From contig CAZYPH010000147.1 in NCBI GenBank assembly GCA_964649095.1, forward strand, positions 1 to 5,142: a DNA stretch of 5,142 nt. Reading direction: 5' to 3'. The stretch comes from CAZYPH01 sp964649095. GTDB lineage: Bacteria > Bdellovibrionota > UBA1018 > UBA923. How positions within the stretch are numbered: position 1 is the first letter of the stretch; the number at the start of each line of letters is the position of its first letter. The notes under the pieces are model-generated. The model was given only the letters and a program-made list of their open reading frames with translations, did not search any database and was not told the origin of the DNA. A program made the position numbers and the translations under genes. Below are positions 1 through 5,142 of this stretch, piece by piece.

Positions 1-1121
1 CCTGTGTGGTCTACCGTAGGCATAAAAACCAAAAACCGCCCCGGCAAACTGATATGGCACGTCAACCGAGCCCCTTTGGTACCAATCGGGTCCTTCGCCA
101 CCTGAACCAAAATCTCTTGCCCCTCTTTAATCAGATCTGAAATGCTTGGACCCTGAGCCCCATACGACTCACGCTCATTGCTGAAATCTCCGCCGCCGCG
201 GTCATCCCCCTCGGCATCTTCATCACCATCAAAATCCTCATCCGCCACGCGGCCACGATTGCGGGGGTGACGCAGCGATTCCGACAAATCATCACCTTCT
301 TCTTCGGCTAATACTTTTTTGGCAATCGGTAAGGGCAAGACGGGTATGGTCCGCTCGCCATCAGCGCTAGTAGCCACGATAGCCTCACTTGGCGGACTAA
401 ACGCGCTCACTCCAGGCTTTTCTACTTTGATGCCCGAGGCATACACGGATTTCTTTTGAACATCTTGAGCAGCCGGCACCTCTGCAACATCCACCGACTC
501 AGCTAGCGCCAAACCGTCGTCTTCAACAATCTCATCTTGTAATCGCAAGCCATGATCTTCAAATCCCAACGTGCGCAATACGTTTGTGCTGTTTGGCACA
601 CCCGCTACAGAAATGGCATCTGGTACCCAGTCATGCTCTAGCAGGCCCGCCTCGGCCTCTAGTTGTTGCTCTAGTTCTGATATTTTTGACGACAATTCTT
701 TGGAAAGACTAACAACTGCAGTAGGTTTTTCAGACTCTTTTTCCGGGTTATCAATTTCAATCGGCTTAACGGCCGCACGCCCTCGACGGGAACGTTTCTT
801 TCGGTCGCCGTCCTCTACTGAAACCTCGTCCTGGCTAGCCGGAACCAGAAACTCTGGCGGAATCTCGTTGGTAGCCAGCTCACGCTGCATGTCTGGAAAA
901 TAGACGTCATCAACGTATAAAAACGCTGCCTTTTCTAAGCCAATGTCTACAAAAGCCGCCTGCATGCCGGGCAACACCCTAAGCACACGGCCCTTATAGA
1001 CATTACCTACAATGCCTTTTTCTGAATCACGCTCGATATGTAGTTCTTGAATTTCTCCGTCTTCCAAAAGAGCAATTCTAGTTTCTGGAAGAGTCGCATT
1101 GATAATTAATTCTGTAGCCAT
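1..1121 (-). CDS. rng: Ribonuclease G/E family endoribonuclease, N-terminal part (runs off window)
   Basis: This is the first 373 codons of an RNase E/G family enzyme, a cytoplasmic endonuclease that processes rRNA and starts mRNA decay at AU-rich single-stranded sites. The N-terminus (MATELIIN, ETRIALLEDG) and the S1-domain blocks GIVGNVYKGRVLRVLPGMQ (about residues 36-54), AAFVDIGLEKAAFLYVDDV (55-73), EGQEILVQVAKDPIGTKGAR (333-352) and LPGRFLVFMP (359-368) match RNase G closely. Between residues about 75 and 326, where RNase G normally has a short linker, lies a long insertion. It contains a basic patch (RKKRSRRGR, 107-115), a short coiled-coil-like stretch (139-161), an Arg-rich patch (284-291) and a very acidic run (294-307). 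The catalytic Asp residues and the zinc-link cysteines lie beyond the window. The ATG at 1121 has GAGG nine bases upstream and follows the upstream stop by three bases, so translation is probably coupled. The family call is firm; RNase G rather than E is inferred from the N-terminus. Confidence 0.93.
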   Translation of the reverse strand, partial: MATELIINATLPETRIALLEDGEIQELHIERDSEKGIVGNVYKGRVLRVLPGMQAAFVDIGLEKAAFLYVDDVYFPDMQRELATNEIPPEFLVPASQDEVSVEDGDRKKRSRRGRAAVKPIEIDNPEKESEKPTAVVSLSKELSSKISELEQQLEAEAGLLEHDWVPDAISVAGVPNSTNVLRTLGFEDHGLRLQDEIVEDDGLALAESVDVAEVPAAQDVQKKSVYASGIKVEKPGVSAFSPPSEAIVATSADGERTIPVLPLPIAKKVLAEEEGDDLSESLRHPRNRGRVADEDFDGDEDAEGDDRGGGDFSNERESYGAQGPSISDLIKEGQEILVQVAKDPIGTKGARLTCHISLPGRFLVFMPTVDHT

Positions 1122-1124
1122 CGT

Positions 1125-1673
1125 CTAAAACCTCGCAACGGGCACTTCTACGTAAACAAGCCATCTTCGAGACTGTTCCGTAGTGTGCATTGTATTATTT
1201 AAATCTCTAGTAAAAGTGCCCCCATCTTGTGGGAACAAAATAGCCACGCGTGGGAAGTACCGCCCCACATGCTCGCGCGTTTTTAAAGCCTGCGGTTTCT
1301 TTGTTTTATCGGCACCCTCAGAGCCACCCTGACCGGGGGCTCCCGTAGGCTTTGCCGGCGGTATTAAAATCTCGTCGGGATCAATTGCCGAAGATTCCTC
1401 ATCTTGAGAAAACTGATACGCGGCAATACCAATACCCAACAATAACCCCGCACCAGCCCCCATGACGACATTGCTCATGTGGGACGTGGGGGTAGAATAA
1501 AACGGTAGCGTTGAGAGACCAATCACCCCACCAATGCCTGTGCTAACGGCAATGGTAGTAAGAGCGTCTTCGGCGCGATAGGCCGCTTCAGCCTTTGGGT
1601 TATACGATACAAAACTCATAAAAATTACGGACAATAGAAACCAATAGAGCGGTTTTGGAGTGGATTGAATCAT
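1125..1673 (-). CDS. Small exported protein of unknown function, upstream of rng
   Basis: I do not recognise a named family. The 182-residue product begins with a typical Sec signal peptide: lysine at 7, hydrophobic core about 9-24, and a likely signal peptidase I site after AEA at residue 30. The mature part has two glycine-rich hydrophobic stretches, about 39-56 (TTIAVSTGIGGVIGLSTL) and 69-86 (VVMGAGAGLLLGIGIAAY), separated by FYSTPTSHMSN. They look like a glycine-zipper hairpin that could insert in a membrane. A Pro/Gly/charged linker follows (about 91-132), then a compact C-terminal segment (133-182) ending VYVEVPVARF. I chose ATG 1673 because AAGAGAAG lies ten bases upstream and the signal peptide starts there. 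The frame stays open to an ATG at 1772, but that start has no ribosome-binding site and would put 33 polar residues before the signal peptide. The stop is three bases from rng, which suggests a two-gene operon. Location in the envelope is inferred; function is unknown. Confidence 0.82.
   Translation of the reverse strand: MIQSTPKPLYWFLLSVIFMSFVSYNPKAEAAYRAEDALTTIAVSTGIGGVIGLSTLPFYSTPTSHMSNVVMGAGAGLLLGIGIAAYQFSQDEESSAIDPDEILIPPAKPTGAPGQGGSEGADKTKKPQALKTREHVGRYFPRVAILFPQDGGTFTRDLNNTMHTTEQSRRWLVYVEVPVARF
1131..1134 (-). promoter_or_regulatory. Ribosome-binding site of rng inside the upstream gene
   Basis: On the minus strand GAGG (in context GCGAGG) sits nine bases before the rng ATG at 1121. 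It lies within the last codons of the exported-protein gene, so ribosomes finishing that gene cover or expose it. This fits translational coupling of the two genes. Confidence 0.6.
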
Positions 1674-1683
1674 GAAATATTTA

Positions 1684-1691
1684 CTTCTCTT
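1684..1691 (-). promoter_or_regulatory. Ribosome-binding site deciding the 1673 start
   Basis: Minus-strand AAGAGAAG ends ten bases before the ATG at 1673. It is the only purine-rich Shine-Dalgarno-like stretch near either candidate start of the exported-protein gene and favours 1673 over 1772. The match is moderate. Confidence 0.5.
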
Positions 1692-1694
1692 TCC

Positions 1695-1713
1695 AGCTGG
1701 AATGTTACCAGCT
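1695..1713 (-). repeat. Short hairpin just upstream of the exported-protein gene's ribosome-binding site
   Basis: The arms AGCTGG (1695-1700) and CCAGCT (1708-1713) are perfectly complementary across a seven-base loop. On the minus-strand mRNA the hairpin would end about four bases before the purine-rich AAGAGAAG, so it could affect ribosome access. No T tract follows, so it is not an intrinsic terminator. It may be chance. Confidence 0.35.
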
Positions 1714-1817
1714 CTGCGAATGGCCTCAGAAGCCTCGGAGGGCTGTGGCGCCAAGGAGTCTCTGAATGTCATGGCCGACTAGGGCCCAGATCCAAGACAG
1801 TCGTTCTGCTTTATTGA

Positions 1818-1838
1818 GTTTGTAAGTTGCTTACAAAC
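1818..1838. repeat. Perfect inverted repeat, 9-bp arms with 3-base centre; candidate operator
   Basis: GTTTGTAAG (1818-1826) and CTTACAAAC (1830-1838) are exact reverse complements around TTG. The symmetry, length and core TTGTAAG/CTTACAA resemble operators bound by dimeric repressors such as the TetR family. Neither strand has a following T run, which argues against a terminator. It lies about 145 bases upstream of the exported-protein start, where an operator for the minus-strand operon could sit. No regulator gene is in the window, so its binding partner is unknown. Confidence 0.5.
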
Positions 1839-1951
1839 GGCGCAAACTACGATCCTGCCAAGGGTTTCGACGCATTTAATAAAATGAATACACAGAATGA
1901 AATGGTGTTTTGAAAGTGGCACCGAACCACAGGTGGTCTGTTCTCAGCGTT

Positions 1952-1979
1952 TTGTTAAAATGCAGCGAACGGTTATAAT
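1952..1979 (+). promoter_or_regulatory. Candidate sigma70 promoter P1, plus strand
   Basis: TTGTTA (1952-1957) and a consensus TATAAT (1974-1979) are separated by 16 bases, which would give a start near 1986. The dyad ACCAC-AG-GTGGT at 1926-1937 lies about 55 bases upstream of that start. If the scaffold is right this could give a long-leader deo transcript. The surrounding AT richness makes chance matches likely. Confidence 0.4.
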
Positions 1980-2037
1980 TTAAAACTAATATCATCTAAA
2001 ACTGACTATAATGGTCGACTTAAGTACTGTGTCGAAT

Positions 2038-2067
2038 TTGAATCTTAAAAGTACACCTATATATAAA
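2038..2067 (+). promoter_or_regulatory. Candidate sigma70 promoter P2, plus strand
   Basis: TTGAAT (2038-2043) is followed at 18 bases by TATAAA (2062-2067), or at 16 bases by TATATA (2060-2065). Transcription would start near 2074 and run through the N gap towards deoC, about 255 bases away. This is a reasonable match by eye in AT-rich DNA. Confidence 0.38.
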
Positions 2068-2111
2068 GGCGTTATTTGAATATTTTAGAACAATAAATTT
2101 TTGCGATTTTT

Positions 2112-2121
2112 NNNNNNNNNN
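2112..2121. other. Assembly gap, ten Ns
   Basis: A run of exactly ten Ns, the usual placeholder for a scaffold join of unknown true length. The left flank ends in a T run and the right flank begins with a palindromic AT-rich stretch. Sequence of any length may be missing, and the neighbourhood of the rng and deo blocks depends on this join. Confidence 0.97.
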
Positions 2122-2167
2122 CACTAATTAGTACTAACGAACGTTTTTTGAAAAGCGGTGGATTGAA

Positions 2168-2198
2168 TTGTCAAAGAACAAAGTTGTTTTCCTAGTAT
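2168..2198 (+). promoter_or_regulatory. Candidate deo promoter P3 with 19-base spacer and a centred dyad
   Basis: TTGTCA (2168-2173) and TAGTAT (2193-2198) are 19 bases apart, longer than the usual 17. The dyad AACAA-AG-TTGTT (2177-2188) sits almost exactly in the middle of the spacer. That layout is known for promoters activated by MerR-family regulators. It is the best-placed candidate for deoC, about 125 bases upstream of its ATG. The dyad is short and AT-rich, so the regulatory reading is speculative. Confidence 0.33.
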
Positions 2199-2223
2199 CG
2201 CAGATTTTAATCCCATTTGTAAA

Positions 2224-2262
2224 TTAGCCTACTTACCAAATTATCATTTTCTCGTTAGCCTA
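2224..2262. repeat. Direct repeat of an octamer, 31 bases apart
   Basis: TTAGCCTA occurs at 2224-2231 and again at 2255-2262, a start-to-start distance of 31 bases, close to three helical turns. The second copy lies within the small palindrome GTTAG-C-CTAAC (2254-2264). The position between candidate promoter P3 and deoC would suit an operator pair, but two octamers can also occur by chance. Confidence 0.3.
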
Positions 2263-2316
2263 ACTAAAATTTTCCCAACAACCCCCGTAATCTAGCTGTC
2301 CGTTGCAAAAAGATTC

Positions 2317-2320
2317 AGGA
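2317..2320 (+). promoter_or_regulatory. Ribosome-binding site deciding the deoC start
   Basis: AGGA lies nine bases before the ATG at 2330. The only earlier in-frame start, TTG at 2303, has no Shine-Dalgarno-like sequence, so the ATG is preferred. Confidence 0.6.
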
Positions 2321-2329
2321 ATTTTAGAC

Positions 2330-3292
2330 ATGAGCGCACCAAGCAAAAAATACCTAAAAGGTCCTACAAAGGCGACAAACAGTGGGTCACCCCTCTCCCT
2401 TTCCGCACTGGAGCGGCACCTCCAACTTATTGAGAGCTGTACCACCCCAATTGCCATGACAACGTCGGGTTCCATTCGCTTAAATAAAACATTTGCTCTG
2501 TTTAAAAGAACTGGCCGTCAGAAGTGGTATCAATTGTTAGCCGATCGGTCAGCAGATCTTCGTCAAAGCTCTTTAGCAAACTGCATCGATCACACGCATT
2601 TAAAGCCGGATACGACAGAGTCTCAGATTAGAAAACTAACAAACGAGTGCCAAACGTTCCAGTTCGCTGCAGCCTGCGTCCCGCCGAACTATCTAAAGCT
2701 AACGGCATCAGCGTTAAAAAAATCCGACACAAAACCTATTACAGTTGTGGGTTTTCCGTTGGGTTATCAGCACCACAAAGTTAAATTACTAGAAGCACAA
2801 CAAGCACTAAAAGACGGCGCATTGGAATTAGACTTTGTTCAAGACATTAGCCTAATTAAAACCAAACAACACAAAGCGTTGCTAGCCTGTTTTCAATCAT
2901 GGCGAAAGCTGACAACTCTACCCATAAAAGTGATTCTGGAGACTAGTTTGTTAACACCCCTAGAAATTATTGAGTGCTCAGCCATCGCCGCATGGGCGAA
3001 ACTCGACTTCGTCAAAACATCGACAGGCTTTGGCAGTCGAGGGGCCTCAATCGACGACGTTCTACTTATGCACATCGGGTTGATTGCTGCGGAATTAAGT
3101 AACAACAAATTAACTCCACACTTTACACAAATTAAAGCAAGCGGCGGCATTAAAAACAGCACCGATGCGTACCATTATCTCGCACTTGGTGTGAGTCGGC
3201 TAGGTACTAGCCAGTCTGTAACCATAATTGGTGAGACCGATTCTAAGAACCCCAAAACCAGTAAAACGAAACAAGAAGAACCTCGTTACTAA
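2330..3292 (+). CDS. deoC: Deoxyribose-phosphate aldolase
   Basis: A class I (Schiff-base) aldolase of the cytoplasm that splits 2-deoxyribose-5-phosphate into glyceraldehyde-3-phosphate and acetaldehyde, the last step of deoxynucleoside breakdown. The 320-residue product has all the family blocks: CIDHTHLKPD (85-94), ACVPPNY (115-121), VVGFPLG (139-145), ELDFV (166-170), IKVILET (199-205), FVKTSTGFG (227-235), IKASGGI (268-274) and RLGTS (290-294). K200 corresponds to the Schiff-base lysine (Lys167 in E. coli), K229 to Lys201, and D168 to Asp102. Residues 1 to about 80, before the usual family start at SLANCIDHT, form an N-terminal extension with no motif I recognise; short bacterial DeoC proteins are about 220-260 residues. 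It ends in a hydrophilic tail rich in Lys. It is the first gene of the operon and lies 15 bases before deoB. Start chosen at ATG 2330 on its AGGA site. Confidence 0.96.
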   Translation: MSAPSKKYLKGPTKATNSGSPLSLSALERHLQLIESCTTPIAMTTSGSIRLNKTFALFKRTGRQKWYQLLADRSADLRQSSLANCIDHTHLKPDTTESQIRKLTNECQTFQFAAACVPPNYLKLTASALKKSDTKPITVVGFPLGYQHHKVKLLEAQQALKDGALELDFVQDISLIKTKQHKALLACFQSWRKLTTLPIKVILETSLLTPLEIIECSAIAAWAKLDFVKTSTGFGSRGASIDDVLLMHIGLIAAELSNNKLTPHFTQIKASGGIKNSTDAYHYLALGVSRLGTSQSVTIIGETDSKNPKTSKTKQEEPRY

Positions 3293-3307
3293 ACTAACAA
3301 AATTTTT

Positions 3308-4489
3308 ATGCAAAAAATGTCTCATAAATTTGATCGTGTTTTTTTGATTGTACTGGATGGTGTCGGTTGTGGTGCGACGCCTGACGCTATTAAGTACGGC
3401 GATACCGGCGCCAATACTCTTTCTAATTTGGCCCAAGTAGAATCCCTGTGTTTACCTAATTTAGAAAGCTTGGGGCTCGGCAATATTACCCCAATACGTG
3501 GCATGAGAACCGTATCGAACCCTAAAGGATCTTTCGGCAAATGCCTTGAGCAGTCTGAAGGCAAAGACACGACCTCGGGCCACTGGGAGATGATGGGGCT
3601 CATCACACGCGACGCCTTTAAATTCTACCCCAATGGCCTACCGGCTAAAACTTTAGAGCGTTTTATCGCAGCAAACCAACTTCCCGGCATTCTGGGCAAC
3701 AAGGCGGCTTCGGGCACTGAAATTATTAAAGAACTGGGTGAAGAACATATCAAAAGCGGCAAGCCAATTGTGTACACCTCTGCCGATTCGGTCTGGCAGA
3801 TTGCCGCTCATGAAGATCACTTTGGGTTAGACCGTCTGTACACAATCTGTGAATCTGCGCGCATTTTTTCTGACGAATTAAAAATATCGCGTGTGATTGC
3901 AAGGCCATTCAAAGGCGAGTCGCGTACAACCTTTTCGCGCACAAAAAATAGAAAAGACTATGCTCAACCCCCATTCGAACCAATTACCAACGAACGATTA
4001 TATATAGAATTTAATATACCTACTATTGGTGTCGGAAAAATTTCGAACATTTTTAATGGTGTCGGCGTGCATGAGTCGCATCCCACAAAAGACAATCACG
4101 AAACACTGCAGAAGACATTAGCCCTACTTGGTGAAAACCGTCCGGGTTTCTATTTTATTAATCTGATTGATTTTGACATGCTGTACGGCCATCGCCGCGA
4201 TACAAAGGGCTTTGCGCGAGCTTTAGAAGAGTTTGATCAGTATCTGGCATTAATCATAAATCAATTAAACAAGTCTGATTTACTGATGATTACCGGCGAT
4301 CACGGTAATGACCCTACTTTTAAAGGCACCGACCATACTCGGGAGTTTGTTCCAGCGCTTGTTTATTCAGCTGCAATACAACCTCGAGATCTCGGCATTC
4401 GAAAATCTTTTGCGGACTTTGGTCAAACCGTAGCGCACGCCTTAACCGGTCAAACAAACTTTCAAAAAATTGGGGATAGCTTTTTATGA
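3308..4489 (+). CDS. deoB: Phosphopentomutase
   Basis: Interconverts deoxyribose-1-phosphate and deoxyribose-5-phosphate (and the ribose forms), linking nucleoside phosphorolysis to DeoC. It is a cytoplasmic, Mn-dependent alkaline-phosphatase superfamily enzyme. The 393 residues are full length, close to the roughly 394 of Firmicute forms. Visible motifs are LDGVGCGATPDA (16-27, metal ligand D17), GDTGANTL (31-38), SEGKDTTSGHWEMMG (83-97, with the phosphorylated threonine at T88 or T89), VYTSADSVWQIAAHE (155-169), IARPFKG (197-203), IDFDMLYGHRRD (287-298, ligands D290 and H295) and GDHGNDPTFKGTDHTRE (330-346, ligands D331, H332, H343). No expected ligand is missing. Neither ATG 3308 nor the in-frame ATG 3317 has a clear Shine-Dalgarno sequence; 3308 is chosen as the longer, and translation may rely on ribosomes leaving deoC 15 bases upstream. 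The last bases overlap deoA by ATGA. Confidence 0.97.
   Translation: MQKMSHKFDRVFLIVLDGVGCGATPDAIKYGDTGANTLSNLAQVESLCLPNLESLGLGNITPIRGMRTVSNPKGSFGKCLEQSEGKDTTSGHWEMMGLITRDAFKFYPNGLPAKTLERFIAANQLPGILGNKAASGTEIIKELGEEHIKSGKPIVYTSADSVWQIAAHEDHFGLDRLYTICESARIFSDELKISRVIARPFKGESRTTFSRTKNRKDYAQPPFEPITNERLYIEFNIPTIGVGKISNIFNGVGVHESHPTKDNHETLQKTLALLGENRPGFYFINLIDFDMLYGHRRDTKGFARALEEFDQYLALIINQLNKSDLLMITGDHGNDPTFKGTDHTREFVPALVYSAAIQPRDLGIRKSFADFGQTVAHALTGQTNFQKIGDSFL
4472..4476 (+). promoter_or_regulatory. Ribosome-binding site of deoA inside deoB
   Basis: GGGGA ends nine bases before the deoA ATG at 4486, within the last codons of deoB. Together with the ATGA overlap it supports coupled translation of deoB and deoA. 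Confidence 0.55.
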
Positions 4490-5142
4490 ATCCAGTCGAA
4501 TTGATTCGAAAAAAACGCAACGGACACAGTCTCTCGGTAGAGGAATTAACTTATTTTTTTCAAGGCGCGCAATCAGGCTCGGTGCGTGATTACCAAACCT
4601 CTGCCATGCTGATGGCAATATATTTTTCTGGAATGAATGAGGAAGAAAAACGCACCCTCACCAAACTAATGCTTAATAGCGGCGTACAATTTAATTTTGA
4701 TGCCTCGAAATCAACATCGCGCCGTTTTCGCGCCTTCGTCGACAAACACTCAACTGGTGGCATAGGCGATAAAACATCGATTATCTTAGCCCCATGGATG
4801 GCCGCCTGTGGATTAGCTGTTCCGATGGTTGCTGGCCGCGGTTTAGGTTTTACGGGCGGTACCGTTGATAAACTAGAAGCCATTCCAGGCTTTAACACAC
4901 AGCCCTCAATGAAAGCGTTTAAGAACCTTATTGAGACATCTGGTGTGGGCATCATGGGGCAGACTGATGAATTTACCCCACTCGACAAACTCTTGTACGG
5001 CCTACGAGACGTCACAGGTACGGTCGAAAGCGTGCCTCTGATTACGGCCAGTATATTATCTAAAAAATGTGCTGAGGGTATCGAGGCGCTTGTATTAGAT
5101 ATTAAATTCGGATCAGGCGCTTTTATGAAAACGCTAAAAGAT
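4486..5142 (+). CDS. deoA: Thymidine/pyrimidine-nucleoside phosphorylase, N-terminal part (runs off window)
   Basis: Splits thymidine and related pyrimidine nucleosides with phosphate, giving the free base and deoxyribose-1-phosphate, the substrate of DeoB. The first 219 codons are present, about half of the usual 430-440 residues. The helical N-terminal domain is followed by the family signature VDKHSTGGIGDKTS (85-98), GRGLGFTGGTVDKLE (117-131), LRDVTGTVESVPLITASI (173-190), SKKCAEG (192-198) and DIKFGSGAFM (205-214). By alignment to E. coli DeoA (offset +3), K87, S89, S98, R174, S189 and K193 are retained. The phosphate-contacting Ser113 is replaced by A116, and the His of GLGHTGG by F122. 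The start at ATG 4486 overlaps the deoB stop and has GGGGA upstream. Whether it is a strict thymidine phosphorylase or a broader pyrimidine-nucleoside phosphorylase (pdp) cannot be told from this part; the deo context favours deoA. Confidence 0.95.
   Translation, partial: MNPVELIRKKRNGHSLSVEELTYFFQGAQSGSVRDYQTSAMLMAIYFSGMNEEEKRTLTKLMLNSGVQFNFDASKSTSRRFRAFVDKHSTGGIGDKTSIILAPWMAACGLAVPMVAGRGLGFTGGTVDKLEAIPGFNTQPSMKAFKNLIETSGVGIMGQTDEFTPLDKLLYGLRDVTGTVESVPLITASILSKKCAEGIEALVLDIKFGSGAFMKTLKD

Larger units (their letters stand above)
1674..2329. other. Divergent non-coding region between the rng block and the deo operon
   Basis: No convincing gene is seen in this roughly 650-base region. Bases 1674-1860 are visibly richer in G+C and would be the leader of the minus-strand operon. 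Bases 1860-2329 are very AT-rich. The region includes the 9-bp-arm inverted repeat (1818-1838), a smaller dyad ACCAC-AG-GTGGT (1926-1937), plus-strand promoter-like sequences, a ten-N assembly gap (2112-2121), the palindrome TTAGTACTAA (2128-2137) just after the gap, and a repeated octamer near deoC. No tRNA, known riboswitch or rho-independent terminator was recognised. A minus-strand promoter for the rng block must lie here, but no single candidate is strong; TTCGAC-17-CATTAT on the minus strand, around 2007-2035, is the best I found. Confidence 0.7.

Noticed and set aside
571..903. Plus-strand open frame of 110 residues, Ser-rich
   Set aside because: It lies entirely antisense to the rng coding sequence, inside the low-complexity insertion, and has a composition expected from the reverse of Asp/Glu/Ala-rich codons.
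1674..1772. Upstream extension of the exported-protein gene to an ATG at 1772
   Set aside because: No ribosome-binding site, and it would put 33 polar residues before a clear signal peptide; the ATG at 1673 explains the protein better.
1690..1800. Possible structured RNA gene in the G+C-richer leader with several short palindromes (GGGCCC, GGCGCC)
   Set aside because: The palindromes are short and do not assemble into a tRNA, SRP, 6S or riboswitch pattern that I recognise.
1981..2003. Direct repeat TAAAACT, 16 bases apart, between P1 and P2
   Set aside because: Too short and too AT-rich to be distinguished from background in this region.
2011..2079. Small plus-strand open frame of 22 codons in the intergenic region
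   Set aside because: No ribosome-binding site, no recognisable sequence and a length expected by chance.
2303..2329. TTG start for deoC nine codons earlier
   Set aside because: No Shine-Dalgarno-like sequence before it, whereas the ATG at 2330 has AGGA at good spacing.
2893..3606. Minus-strand open frames opposite deoC and deoB
   Set aside because: All are antisense shadows of strongly conserved enzymes and show no start signals or recognisable product.
4590..5015. Minus-strand open frame of 141 residues opposite deoA
   Set aside because: Shadow of the deoA reading frame, whose product matches a known family across the whole stretch.

Overview
The window looks like chromosomal DNA from a proteobacterium-like lineage. 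The RNase G start resembles the RNase G of Deltaproteobacteria and Bdellovibrio-type bacteria, so my best guess is Bdellovibrionota or a relative. This rests on remembered protein character, not on a search. No phage, transposon, CRISPR or rRNA/tRNA signal was seen.

Layout. Bases 1-1673 hold a two-gene block on the minus strand. It contains a small exported protein of unknown function (1125-1673) and, three bases after its stop, the start of an RNase E/G family ribonuclease (1121 down to the window edge). The ribonuclease carries an unusually long, acidic, low-complexity insertion of about 250 residues inside its S1 RNA-binding domain. Bases 1674-2329 are a non-coding divergent region. It holds several AT-rich promoter-like sequences, a perfect inverted repeat with 9-bp arms, and a run of exactly ten Ns (2112-2121) that marks an assembly join. 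Bases 2330-5142 hold a plus-strand operon for deoxyribonucleoside catabolism: deoC, deoB and the first 219 codons of deoA. deoC and deoB are 15 bases apart, and deoB and deoA overlap in an ATGA.

How the genes work together. DeoA releases deoxyribose-1-phosphate from pyrimidine deoxynucleosides. DeoB converts it to deoxyribose-5-phosphate, and DeoC splits that into glyceraldehyde-3-phosphate and acetaldehyde. The three genes therefore form a complete route from thymidine or deoxyuridine to central carbon metabolism. The rng block is about RNA turnover and has no evident link to the deo operon. The two blocks diverge, and because of the N run their adjacency depends on the scaffold being correct.

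I do not see clear evidence for a previously undescribed system. The points most worth following are the S1-domain insertion in the ribonuclease, the exported protein apparently co-translated with it, the N-terminal extension on DeoC, two substitutions in the DeoA phosphate/pyrimidine pocket, and the candidate operators in the divergent region.
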